A program made the position numbers and the translations under genes. Below are positions 57,538-64,000 of a stretch of 64,000 nt of DNA, piece by piece. Where the stretch lies: contig NZ_CP113062.1 in assembly GCF_026625765.1 (NCBI RefSeq), positions 3,100,001 through 3,164,000 on the forward strand. Reading direction: 5' to 3'. The DNA comes from Frigoribacterium sp. SL97. Lineage in GTDB: Bacteria > Actinomycetota > Actinomycetes > Actinomycetales > Microbacteriaceae. Below the pieces are notes generated by a model that was not told the origin of the DNA, did not search any database, and was given only the letters and a program-made list of their open reading frames with translations. Numbering within the stretch: the stretch's first letter is position 1; every line of letters starts with the position of its first letter.

Positions 57538-57570
57538 TAGCCTCGGGCGGACCGGATCATCTCGGTCCGC
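57538..57570 (+). promoter_or_regulatory. Promoter and leader hairpin of small basic protein
   Basis: TAGCCT (57538-57543) is a -10 candidate. The leader then forms GCGGACCG / CGGTCCGC (57547-57570) four bases before the GGAGG ribosome-binding site, so the hairpin could gate translation or protect the mRNA. Confidence 0.4.
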
Positions 57571-57585
57571 GACGGAGGCACCACC

Positions 57586-57723
57586 ATGGCAGAGAAATCA
57601 GCGAAAAAAGGCACCGCGAAGGTTGCCGTGCGCTCCTTGAAGGAGAAGCGCGCCGACAAGAAGGCCAAGGGCGCGACGGGTGGCCACTCGGAGGACATCG
57701 TCTCCAACGCCAAGAAGCGCTGA
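57586..57723 (+). CDS. Small basic protein, unknown function
   Basis: 45-residue Lys-rich peptide that starts MAEKSAKKGTAKVAVRSLKE and ends VSNAKKR. It has GGAGG seven bases before the ATG, a promoter, and a strong terminator, so it is a real gene too short for routine calling. Similar Lys/Ala-rich short proteins are common in Microbacteriaceae, as far as I recall. It may bind nucleic acid. No domain is recognised. Confidence 0.75.
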   Translation: MAEKSAKKGTAKVAVRSLKEKRADKKAKGATGGHSEDIVSNAKKR

Positions 57724-57736
57724 CGCACGACGTCCC

Positions 57737-57791
57737 CGAAGGGGCGCCGACCTCCGCACCGGGTGACCGGTCGCGAGGCGGCGCCCCTTCG
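57737..57791 (+). terminator. Terminator after small basic protein
   Basis: A perfect 13-bp stem (CGAAGGGGCGCCG / CGGCGCCCCTTCG) with a 29-base loop that can form a minor inner stem. Confidence 0.75.
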
Positions 57792-57867
57792 TCGTTCCCG
57801 GCACGCGGCGACGCCCGCGACGACGCCTCGGGTCGGTCCGGGTGTGACACGACGACCACACCTGACA

Positions 57868-57873
57868 TAACCT
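57868..57873 (+). promoter_or_regulatory. -10 box TAACCT before the LAXTG protein
   Basis: TAACCT is followed by seven bases and an in-frame GTG at 57881. The same transcript also carries GGAGG before the ATG at 57920, so both starts are possible. Confidence 0.42.
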
Positions 57874-57919
57874 CGACCTCGTGGCCCGCGATCAGGGGTG
57901 GGGCAGGAGGGACGACGAC

Positions 57920-59938
57920 ATGATCGACAGGCGCATCAGGGCATGGGCGGCGACGGGGGTGACGGTCGTCGTGGCCGGCGCGCTGGCCCTCGGGGGCGCG
58001 ACCAGCGCCTCCGCCGCCGGACCGGGAGCGGTCGGCTGGGCCGACTTCACCGTCGACGGGACGGCTCGTGCCTACACGGGCACGATGACGCTCCCCGGGG
58101 ACTTCCCGCAGGCGACGTTCACGTCGACCTCGCGCCAGGCGACGATCCCCAGCGGATCGAGCACGTGGCAGGGCACGGGCACGCCGGTCGGCGCCGAGTA
58201 CGACTCGAGCCGCGGTCGCCCCTACCTCAACCTCCGTCCCGCCCAGGACTCGCCGACCGCGGCCGCCGCCTCGGTCACGACCTACACCTTCGATCGCGCC
58301 ACCCCCGCGAGCGACTGGTCGTTCGTGCTCGGTGACGTCGACGCCGACCAGGTGACGGTGTCGGCCACCGGCGCCGACGGTGTGGCCGTGCCCGCCGACG
58401 CCCTCGGCTTCGGGAGCACGTACAACTACTGCCGCACCGCGGCCGGCGGTCCGTCGCCGTCGTGCGACGCCGCGGGACTGCGCGACGTGCCGACCTGGAA
58501 CGCCGCCACGGGCGTGCTGACCGGCAACGCCACCGCGTCCGACACCGAGGGCGCCGCCGCCTGGTTCAGCCCGACCGTGCCGCTGTCGACGCTGACCTTC
58601 ACGTACCAGCAGCGTTCCGGGTTCCCCGTCTACCAGACGTGGTTCGTGACCAAGACCTTCACCGCGAGCGGGGTGGTGACGAACGACGGCGCGGCCTACC
58701 CCGGAGCGATCGTGACGGTCGTCGACCCGGCGACCGGTGAGGTCGTCGGGACCACCACGACGGTCGGCCCCGAGGGCACCTGGTCGGTCCCCGGCCTCGT
58801 CTCGGGCACGCCCTACGAGGTCGACGTGACGGCGCCGGACGGTGCCGCAGCCCTGCCCGCCGTGCCGTTCACGGTCGCGGGTGACGACTCCCCCGGCCTC
58901 GACTTCGCCTTCACGGGCGCCGTGCCCCCCGCCGACACCGCGCCCCTCACGGTCACGGTCGTGGAGGCCGACGGGACGCCCGTGGCCGACCGTCCGGTGA
59001 GCATCGTCGTGCCCGGCCAGATCGACCCGGTGGCGTCGGGGACGACCGGAGCCGACGGCTCGGTCACCTTCGAGGGGCTCGACCCCGCGGCCGAGTACGA
59101 CCTGGTGGACGAGGTCACGGGCATCGCCCGCGGTCCGGTCACCACGGCCTCCGGCGCGTCGATCACGCTCGACCCGACCGTCGAGATCACGACGAGCATC
59201 GTGAACCCCGACGGATCGGCACCCGCGACCGGGTCGACGGTCGACATCGTGCCGGTCGGCGAGACCGCGCCGGTGGCGAGCGTCGAGACCGGCGCGGGCG
59301 GCTCGTTCACGGCGGACGGCCTCACCCCCGGCGAACAGTACGAGGTGGTCCTCGACGAGGACGTCGACTCGGCCGTCACGATCACCGCACCTGCGACGAG
59401 CGGGACGATCCCGCCCGTGCAGATCGCGGCCCCCGCGACCGTGTCGGTCGAGGGCACCGTCGTGGACTCCGACGGCACGCCCGCCGCCGACCTCGAGCTG
59501 TCGCTGATCGAGGCGGACGCCACCGACCCCGAGCCCGTCGCCACCCCGAACACCGACGCCGCGGGCGTCTACCGGGCCGACGACCTCGTCCCCGGCACGA
59601 CCTACGACGTCGTGGCCGACGGCGAGGCCATCGGGTCGTTCACGGCGCCGACCGCCGACGGGACCGTCCCGACCATCACCCTCCCCGCGCCTCCCGTGGT
59701 GACCCCCGTGCCCGACCCCGAGCCGACCCCCGACCCGATCGTCACGCCGGCTCCCGTCGTGCCGGCAGCCGGAGGCCAGGGCACGGGCGGCACGGGCACC
59801 GGCGGCTCGGGCCGACCGCTCGCCTACACCGGCAGCGAGCCGGGCCTGCCGCTCGGCGTCGCGGCGGCCGCCCTGGCCCTCGGCCTCGCGCTCGTCACGG
59901 GCTCGGCCGTCACCCGTCGCCGGGCGGGGCGCCGCTGA
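57920..59938 (+). CDS. Secreted LAXTG-anchored surface protein with repeated beta domains
   Basis: About 672 residues. Signal peptide at 1-33 (ending TSASAAG). Residues 35-240 form a domain I cannot name, with a Cys pair (YNYCRTAAGG and SPSCDAAG). Then come five or so domains of about 80 residues resembling carboxypeptidase-regulatory/SdrD-B folds (for example EADGTPVADRPVSIVVPGQ). A Pro-rich linker precedes LAYTGSEPG, a hydrophobic helix and RRRAGRR: a sortase-E-type LAXTG signal. It is probably a fimbria-like or adhesive wall protein. The GTG at 57881 is an alternative start. Confidence 0.85.
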   Translation: MIDRRIRAWAATGVTVVVAGALALGGATSASAAGPGAVGWADFTVDGTARAYTGTMTLPGDFPQATFTSTSRQATIPSGSSTWQGTGTPVGAEYDSSRGRPYLNLRPAQDSPTAAAASVTTYTFDRATPASDWSFVLGDVDADQVTVSATGADGVAVPADALGFGSTYNYCRTAAGGPSPSCDAAGLRDVPTWNAATGVLTGNATASDTEGAAAWFSPTVPLSTLTFTYQQRSGFPVYQTWFVTKTFTASGVVTNDGAAYPGAIVTVVDPATGEVVGTTTTVGPEGTWSVPGLVSGTPYEVDVTAPDGAAALPAVPFTVAGDDSPGLDFAFTGAVPPADTAPLTVTVVEADGTPVADRPVSIVVPGQIDPVASGTTGADGSVTFEGLDPAAEYDLVDEVTGIARGPVTTASGASITLDPTVEITTSIVNPDGSAPATGSTVDIVPVGETAPVASVETGAGGSFTADGLTPGEQYEVVLDEDVDSAVTITAPATSGTIPPVQIAAPATVSVEGTVVDSDGTPAADLELSLIEADATDPEPVATPNTDAAGVYRADDLVPGTTYDVVADGEAIGSFTAPTADGTVPTITLPAPPVVTPVPDPEPTPDPIVTPAPVVPAAGGQGTGGTGTGGSGRPLAYTGSEPGLPLGVAAAALALGLALVTGSAVTRRRAGRR

Positions 59939-59974
59939 CCGCGGCGGCCCCCGGGGCCCGACCCCACGAGGCAG

Positions 59975-60013
59975 AGGAGGCGCGGTGTCCGGTCGACGGG
60001 CACCGCGCCTCCT
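59975..60013. terminator. Terminator built from two inverted AGGAGGCGCGG copies
   Basis: A perfect 13-bp stem (AGGAGGCGCGGTG / CACCGCGCCTCCT) with a 13-base loop lies 37 bases after the surface protein gene. Both arms are exact motif copies. Confidence 0.8.
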
Positions 60014-60078
60014 GCGGTCCGTCGGCCCGTGGGCCGGGCATGTGCCCGCACCGGGTGCGAGGGAGTTGGCTCGGGACC

Positions 60079-61065
60079 ATGAAGAACACCACACTCGGCC
60101 AGGTCGACGGCGGACTCGACGTCGGCCGCCTCGGCCTCGGCCTCATGGGCATGTCCGCCTTCTACACCGGCAACAGCACCGACGACGACGAGTCGGTGCG
60201 CGTCATCCACCGCGCGCTCGACGTGGGCGTCACCCTGCTCGACACCGCCGACATGTACGGCCCGCACACGAACGAGCAGCTGCTCGGCCGCGCCCTCAAG
60301 GGCCGCCGCGACCACGCCGTCGTCGCGACGAAGTTCGGCAACGTGACCGACCCCGAGGCCCGCGCCGAACGCACGGTCGACGGTCGCCCCGAGTACGTCC
60401 GCCGGTCGGTCGACGGCTCGCTGAAGCGCCTCGGCATCGACCACATCGACCTCTACTACCAGCACCGCGTCGACCCGCTCGTGCCCATCGAGGAGACCGT
60501 GGGCGCCATGGGCGAGCTCGTCACGGCCGGCAAGGTGAGGTTCCTCGGGCTGTCCGAGGCGGCGCCCGAGACCATCCGCCGTGCCCACGCGACGTACCCG
60601 ATCACCGCCCTGCAGACCGAGTGGTCGCTGTGGAGCCGTGAGCCCGAGGCCGAGATCCTGCCGACCGTCCGCGAGCTCGGCATCGGCTTCGTGCCCTACT
60701 CGCCGCTCGGTCGGGGGTTCCTCACGGGCACCATCCGCTCGGTGGACGAGCTCGCCGAGGACGACTTCCGCCGGTTCGCTCCCCGCTTCTCGGGCGACAA
60801 CCTGCAGGCCAACGTCCGCATCGTGCAGCAGGTCGACGAGGTCGCCCGGGCCGTCGGCGCCACGCCGGGTCAGGTCGCGCTCGCCTGGCTGCTCGCCAAG
60901 GGCGAGGGCATCGTGCCGATCCCGGGCACGAAGCGCCGCGCCTACCTCGACGAGAACGTCGCGGCCGACGACGTGGTGCTCGACGCCGAGCAGGTGCACC
61001 AGCTCGACGACGTGGCCGCGCCGAAGGGCGCCCGCTACGCCGACATGTCGACGGTCGACAAGTAG
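60079..61065 (+). CDS. Aldo/keto reductase
   Basis: NADPH-dependent reductase of 328 residues, closest in style to the pyridoxal-reductase/AKR13 group. The tetrad reads Asp and Tyr in LLDTADMYGPHTNEQLLG, Lys in AVVATKFGNV and His in DLYYQHRVDP. The C-terminal coenzyme block is GIVPIPGTKRRAYLDEN. The ATG at 60079 is preceded by a weak GGGAG. It stands alone between two hairpin structures. It is distinct from the reductase at the left end of the window. Confidence 0.93.
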   Translation: MKNTTLGQVDGGLDVGRLGLGLMGMSAFYTGNSTDDDESVRVIHRALDVGVTLLDTADMYGPHTNEQLLGRALKGRRDHAVVATKFGNVTDPEARAERTVDGRPEYVRRSVDGSLKRLGIDHIDLYYQHRVDPLVPIEETVGAMGELVTAGKVRFLGLSEAAPETIRRAHATYPITALQTEWSLWSREPEAEILPTVRELGIGFVPYSPLGRGFLTGTIRSVDELAEDDFRRFAPRFSGDNLQANVRIVQQVDEVARAVGATPGQVALAWLLAKGEGIVPIPGTKRRAYLDENVAADDVVLDAEQVHQLDDVAAPKGARYADMSTVDK

Positions 61066-61133
61066 CGAGGCGACCGGCGTCGGCTCGGCCGTCGCCCTGC
61101 GTGAGCCGTCGCTCCGCCACCCCGCCAACCCGC

Positions 61134-61201
61134 CACCCCGCCACGAAATGAACATCCCGCCATCTTTTTTGGTGGCGGGATGTCCACTTCATGGCGGGGT
61201 G
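61134..61201. repeat. Long imperfect inverted repeat with T6 loop
   Basis: Two 29-base arms (61134-61162 and 61173-61201) match at 26 positions around a loop that contains TTTTTT. They flank the end of the reductase gene and precede acylphosphatase. The 190-base gap also has short CCGCCACCC repeats before the hairpin. It could be a terminator or a small repeat element. Confidence 0.75.
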
Positions 61202-61245
61202 AGACGTCCGGGGCCGGAACGAGGGCGAGCCCGAGGAGGCGCGGG

Positions 61246-61251
61246 TACGGT
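61246..61251 (+). promoter_or_regulatory. -10 box TACGGT, leaderless acylphosphatase
   Basis: TACGGT is followed by six bases and the ATG at 61258. It begins three bases after an exact motif copy (61234-61244). Confidence 0.5.
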
Positions 61252-61257
61252 CGAGCG

Positions 61258-61536
61258 ATGGACGACGTGATCAGACGCCGGGCCCTCGTGCACGGTTCGG
61301 TGCAGGGCGTGGGTTTCCGTTTCTCGACCGAGGGCGAGGCGGACCGACTGGACGTCGGCGGCTTCGTCCGCAACCTGCCCGACGGGACCGTCGAGGTCGA
61401 GGTCGAGGGACGGCCCGACCGGGTGGCGCTGCTGCTCGAGTGGCTGGACGAGGGACCTCGTGGGGCCCGGGTCGACCGGGTCGAGGTGAGCGAGATCACC
61501 CCCGTGGGCGAGAGCGAGTTCAGCACGCGCCACTAG
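61258..61536 (+). CDS. acyP: Acylphosphatase
   Basis: 92-residue enzyme that hydrolyses acyl phosphates. Catalytic Arg lies in VHGSVQGVGFRFST and catalytic Asn in GGFVRNLPDGTVEVEVEG. The length and fold match the family exactly. A leaderless start is predicted, which rules out the longer open frame. The 265-base gap after it (61537-61801) is GC-rich, with GGACCGG repeats but no gene I can support. Confidence 0.93.
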   Translation: MDDVIRRRALVHGSVQGVGFRFSTEGEADRLDVGGFVRNLPDGTVEVEVEGRPDRVALLLEWLDEGPRGARVDRVEVSEITPVGESEFSTRH

Positions 61537-61774
61537 CCCGAGCGACGATCAGAACGGGGCCCGGCGGCCGGAGACGAGAGACCCGGCCCGGACGCTCGCA
61601 CACACCCGACAGTGTGGAGTGCCCGGACCGGGCGTTCAAGGGTACCTGCTCGACGGCCCGGCCCGATCACCCGGACCGGTTCGGTCGGACCGTCCGGCCC
61701 GGTCGGCCCGGGGCGTCCGATCTCGTCGACCGGTGACCTCACATCCGGTGCCGCTGCCGCGTCTACGGGGTGGA

Positions 61775-61780
61775 TACCAT
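61775..61780 (+). promoter_or_regulatory. -10 box TACCAT of the alkylation-repair operon
   Basis: TACCAT lies 21 bases before the GTG at 61802; unlike its neighbours this gene has AGGAGG four bases upstream of the start. No clear -35 is present, so another sigma factor could read it. Confidence 0.4.
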
Positions 61781-61801
61781 CGCCGAGAGCCAGGAGGCAC
61801 C

Positions 61802-62320
61802 GTGAGCGTCCACACCAGCGTCGACACCCCCGTCGGTCCGTTGACCGTCGTCGGGGGCGAGACGGGCCTCGTCGGCCTCTACTTCGACGAGCACCGCCAC
61901 CTGCCCGATCCGACCGGCTTCGGCCCGGTCTCGCGGGACGGCGTCGGCCTGAGCGACTTCGCCGAGGTCGGGCGCCAGCTCGGCGAGTACTTCGGCGGCG
62001 AGCGGCGCTCCTTCGACCTCCCGCTGGCACCGCGCGGCAACGACTTCCAGGTGCGGGTGTGGACGCTCCTCCGCGACATCCCCTTCGGCGAGACCCGCAG
62101 CTACGGGCAGCTCGCGACCGCGCTCGGCGGCGTCGGCCTGGCCCGGGCGGTCGGCGCCGCCAACGGGCTCAACCCGTTGAGCATCGTCGTGCCGTGCCAC
62201 CGCGTGGTCGGCTCGGGCGGGGCCCTGGTCGGCTACGCCGGCGGGCTCGACCGCAAACGGTTCCTGCTCGGGCTGGAGGCCGACCAGCCGTCGGGCCCCG
62301 ACTCCGGTCGGCTGTTCTGA
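61802..62320 (+). CDS. Methylated-DNA-protein-cysteine S-methyltransferase (first copy)
   Basis: Suicide DNA repair protein that takes the methyl group from O6-methylguanine onto a cysteine. 172 residues. The active site is LSIVVPCHRVVGSGGALVGY; the helix-turn-helix region reads IPFGETRSYGQLATALGG. It starts at a GTG with AGGAGG four bases before. First gene of a four-gene unit with a sigma factor, a second methyltransferase and a DNA glycosylase. Confidence 0.94.
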   Translation: MSVHTSVDTPVGPLTVVGGETGLVGLYFDEHRHLPDPTGFGPVSRDGVGLSDFAEVGRQLGEYFGGERRSFDLPLAPRGNDFQVRVWTLLRDIPFGETRSYGQLATALGGVGLARAVGAANGLNPLSIVVPCHRVVGSGGALVGYAGGLDRKRFLLGLEADQPSGPDSGRLF

Positions 62321-62321
62321 C

Positions 62322-62882
62322 GTGGAACCCTTCGAGCGCGTGGTCGCCCGGCACGGTCGCACGGTCTGGCGCGTCTGCCGGGCCGTGCTCGACGAGCACG
62401 ACACCGACGACGCCTGGAGCGAGACGTTCGTGGCGGCCCTCGTCGCGTATCCGTCGCTCCCCGCGTCGACGAACCTCGAGGCGTGGCTGGTGACCATCGC
62501 GCACCGCAAGGCGATCGACGTGCTGCGGGCACGGGAGCGTCGCCCCCGCCCGGTCGAGACGGTGCCCGAACCGCCGCCCGCGCCTCCTCACGACGAGACC
62601 GTCGCGCGCGCGGACGAGCTCGACGGGGCGCTGCGCACCCTGCCGCCGGGCCAGCGGCGTGCCGTGGTCTACCACCACCTCGTCGGGCTCTCGCACCGCG
62701 AGGTGGCCGAGCTGACCGGCATCAGCGCGGACGCGGCCCGGCGTGCGTCCGCGGACGGCATCGCGGCGCTGCGGCGGCTGCTCGCGGAGCCGGCGACGCC
62801 CCGACCGGCTGACGCCTCCGACCGGGCCGCCGGCCGCGCCTCCGTCCCGTCCGCCTCCCCCGAGCCGAAGGGCACCCGATGA
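62322..62882 (+). CDS. RNA polymerase sigma-70 family (ECF-type) sigma factor
   Basis: 186-residue sigma factor. Region 2 covers about residues 4-70 (DAWSETFVAALVAYPSL and AWLVTIAHRKAIDVLRA), and region 4 is LPPGQRRAVVYHHLVGLSHR followed by the HTH EVAELTGISADAARRASADG. The Pro-rich linker (PEPPPAPP) and the tail of about 35 residues are variable; the linker holds a motif copy (62578-62588). The GTG follows the previous stop by one base. No anti-sigma gene is adjacent, so control is unknown. Confidence 0.88.
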   Translation: MEPFERVVARHGRTVWRVCRAVLDEHDTDDAWSETFVAALVAYPSLPASTNLEAWLVTIAHRKAIDVLRARERRPRPVETVPEPPPAPPHDETVARADELDGALRTLPPGQRRAVVYHHLVGLSHREVAELTGISADAARRASADGIAALRRLLAEPATPRPADASDRAAGRASVPSASPEPKGTR

Positions 62883-63505
62883 CCGCCTCCCCCATCGACG
62901 CGTCGACCGACCCCGGCGACCTGTTGACCAGCCTCGACCCGACCGACGAGCGACTCGCCGCGCTGCGCGCCCGCTTCGCCGAGACCGCCCTCGGCGTCGG
63001 GGCGGTCGACGTGGCCTACCGCACCCTCGACTCCCCCGTCGGCCTCCTGCTGCTCTGCGCCACCGACGTGGGCGTGCTGCGGGTGGCCTTCGAGATCGAG
63101 GGGCACGACACGGTGCTCGACCGCCTCGCCTCGACGGTCAGCCCGCGCATCGTCGAGGCGCCGTCACGGCTCGACACCGTGGCACGCGAGCTCGACGAGT
63201 ACTTCCGCGGCGAGCGCCGCGCGTTCGACCTGCCGCTCGACCGGCGCCTGTCGACGGGGTTCCAGCGGACGGTGCTCGAGCACCTGCCCGACATCGGCTA
63301 CGGGTCGACGACGAGCTACGCCGCGGTGGCGCTGGCCTCGGGCAGTCCTCGCGCGGTGCGGGCCGTCGGCACGGCCTGCGCCACCAACCCCCTGCCGCTC
63401 GTCGTCCCCTGCCACCGGGTGGTGCGGAGCGACGGGACCTCGGGCAACTACCGTGGGGGCATGGCGGCCAAGCAGATCCTGATCGACCTCGAGGCGGGGG
63501 CGTGA
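62879..63505 (+). CDS. Methylated-DNA-protein-cysteine S-methyltransferase (second copy)
   Basis: 208-residue homologue of the first copy. It has an extra N-terminal segment of about 40 residues and the active site in LPLVVPCHRVVRSDGTSGNYRG. The region before it, IGYGSTTSYAAVALASGS, corresponds to the DNA-binding helix. The two copies are clearly diverged (a longer N-terminus and different flanks), so one may have a regulatory or sensing role as in Ada. The ATG overlaps the sigma factor stop. Confidence 0.93.
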   Translation: MTASPIDASTDPGDLLTSLDPTDERLAALRARFAETALGVGAVDVAYRTLDSPVGLLLLCATDVGVLRVAFEIEGHDTVLDRLASTVSPRIVEAPSRLDTVARELDEYFRGERRAFDLPLDRRLSTGFQRTVLEHLPDIGYGSTTSYAAVALASGSPRAVRAVGTACATNPLPLVVPCHRVVRSDGTSGNYRGGMAAKQILIDLEAGA

Positions 63506-64000
63506 GCGACGCGGTGACCTCCGGCGTGACGACGGCCGACCCGGGAGCGGTGCCGTCTGACGTTGCGGGCGCGGGCGTCGTGGTCGGTGACGACGGGCTG
63601 GCCCGGCCGGTCTGGGCATCGACCGATCCGCTGTTGCGCGAGTACTACGACACCGAGTGGGGGCTGCCGGTCCGGGACGAGCGGGGCCTGTTCGAGCGGC
63701 TGAGCCTCGAGGCGTTCCAGTCGGGGCTGTCGTGGGCGACGATCCTCCGCAAGCGTCCGGCGTTCCGGAGCGCGTTCTCCGGCTTCGACCCCGAGGTCGT
63801 CGCGCGCTTCGACGACGAGGACCGGGCACGGCTGATGGCCGACGCGGGGATCGTCCGCAACCGGCTCAAGGTCGACGCGACGATCCGCAACGCGCGGGCG
63901 ACGCTCGACCTGAGGGCCGACGGCGGCCTGGTCGACTTCGTCTGGTCGTTCCGGCCGGCCGAGACTCCCCGGCCCCGCACGATGGCCGAGGTGCCGACGA
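63502..64000 (+). CDS. tag: DNA-3-methyladenine glycosylase I, partial at window end
   Basis: HhH-type glycosylase that removes 3-methyladenine from DNA. The GTG at 63502 overlaps the previous stop (GTGA); 166 codons are inside the window and the gene runs off the right edge. After a low-complexity N-terminus of about 30 residues, Tag blocks are RPVWASTDPLLREYYDTEWG, LFERLSLEAFQSGLSWATIL and IVRNRLKVDATIRNARA. It completes an operon devoted to alkylation damage. Confidence 0.92.
   Translation, partial: MSDAVTSGVTTADPGAVPSDVAGAGVVVGDDGLARPVWASTDPLLREYYDTEWGLPVRDERGLFERLSLEAFQSGLSWATILRKRPAFRSAFSGFDPEVVARFDDEDRARLMADAGIVRNRLKVDATIRNARATLDLRADGGLVDFVWSFRPAETPRPRTMAEVPT

Noticed and set aside
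61537..61801. Small gene in the gap before the first MGMT
   Set aside because: Open frames are short, lack ribosome-binding sites and consist of GGACCGG-type repeats.

Overview
The window is high-GC DNA with almost no spacer, typical of an actinobacterium. Several features point to the Microbacteriaceae (Curtobacterium/Frigoribacterium/Clavibacter-like): a complete menaquinone pathway, Ccs/Res-type cytochrome c maturation, a BldC-like helix-turn-helix protein, a 32-residue bS22-type ribosomal peptide, an archaeal-type AspRS, a class-E-sortase-type LAXTG protein, and many leaderless start sites. The family assignment is inference from gene content and style; no database was searched. I see no rRNA genes, prophage, insertion sequence or CRISPR array.

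Layout. 0-9 kb: an aldo/keto reductase, a GH13 alpha-glucosidase, an M23 peptidase, an inositol-phosphatase-like enzyme, tRNA-Tyr, cardiolipin synthase, a YajQ-type protein and an FprA-like ferredoxin-NADP reductase. 9-28.5 kb: the respiratory block. menG and a polyprenyl diphosphate synthase, menF, menD, menA, menE-menB and menC are spread over both strands. They are followed by a four-gene cytochrome c maturation operon (resA-like, ccdA, resB, ccsB/resC) led by a histidine phosphatase. An MFS exporter, a cell-wall-binding-repeat protein, PPK2 and small membrane proteins lie between. 28.5-36.6 kb: aspS, a glutaredoxin, bS22, a BldC-like regulator, an ArsR-type regulator, a Trk/Ktr potassium uptake pair, proC, a CDF metal transporter, tadA and upp. 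36.7-42.6 kb: a Cys/Met-rich small ORF with a structured leader before an orphan winged-helix regulator, a possible small RNA, a MarR-photolyase-serine hydrolase operon and a PfkB-family kinase. 42.6-50.4 kb: doxX, a sugar-type NAD epimerase/dehydrogenase, a GNAT enzyme, an Lrp regulator facing alanine dehydrogenase, TetR, dienelactone hydrolase, and an FMN-riboswitch operon (ribE-ribB-ribH). 50.4-64 kb: a pentapeptide protein, serine dehydratase, MarR facing an MMPL exporter, a secreted nuclease, an MFS carrier, a basic small protein, the LAXTG surface protein, an aldo/keto reductase, acylphosphatase, and an alkylation-repair operon (MGMT, sigma factor, MGMT, 3-methyladenine glycosylase) cut by the window end.

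Three window-wide patterns stand out. First, the 11-mer AGGAGGCGCGG occurs exactly 23 times on either strand, in non-conserved coding stretches and as the arms of terminator hairpins. This distribution resembles DNA-uptake sequences in other bacteria. Second, more than 20 genes have a TANNNT box that ends 6-8 nt before their start codon, the signature of leaderless transcripts. Third, two menaquinone genes (the polyprenyl synthase and menC) each carry an apparent one-base deletion in a G/C run, which is either assembly error or real damage.
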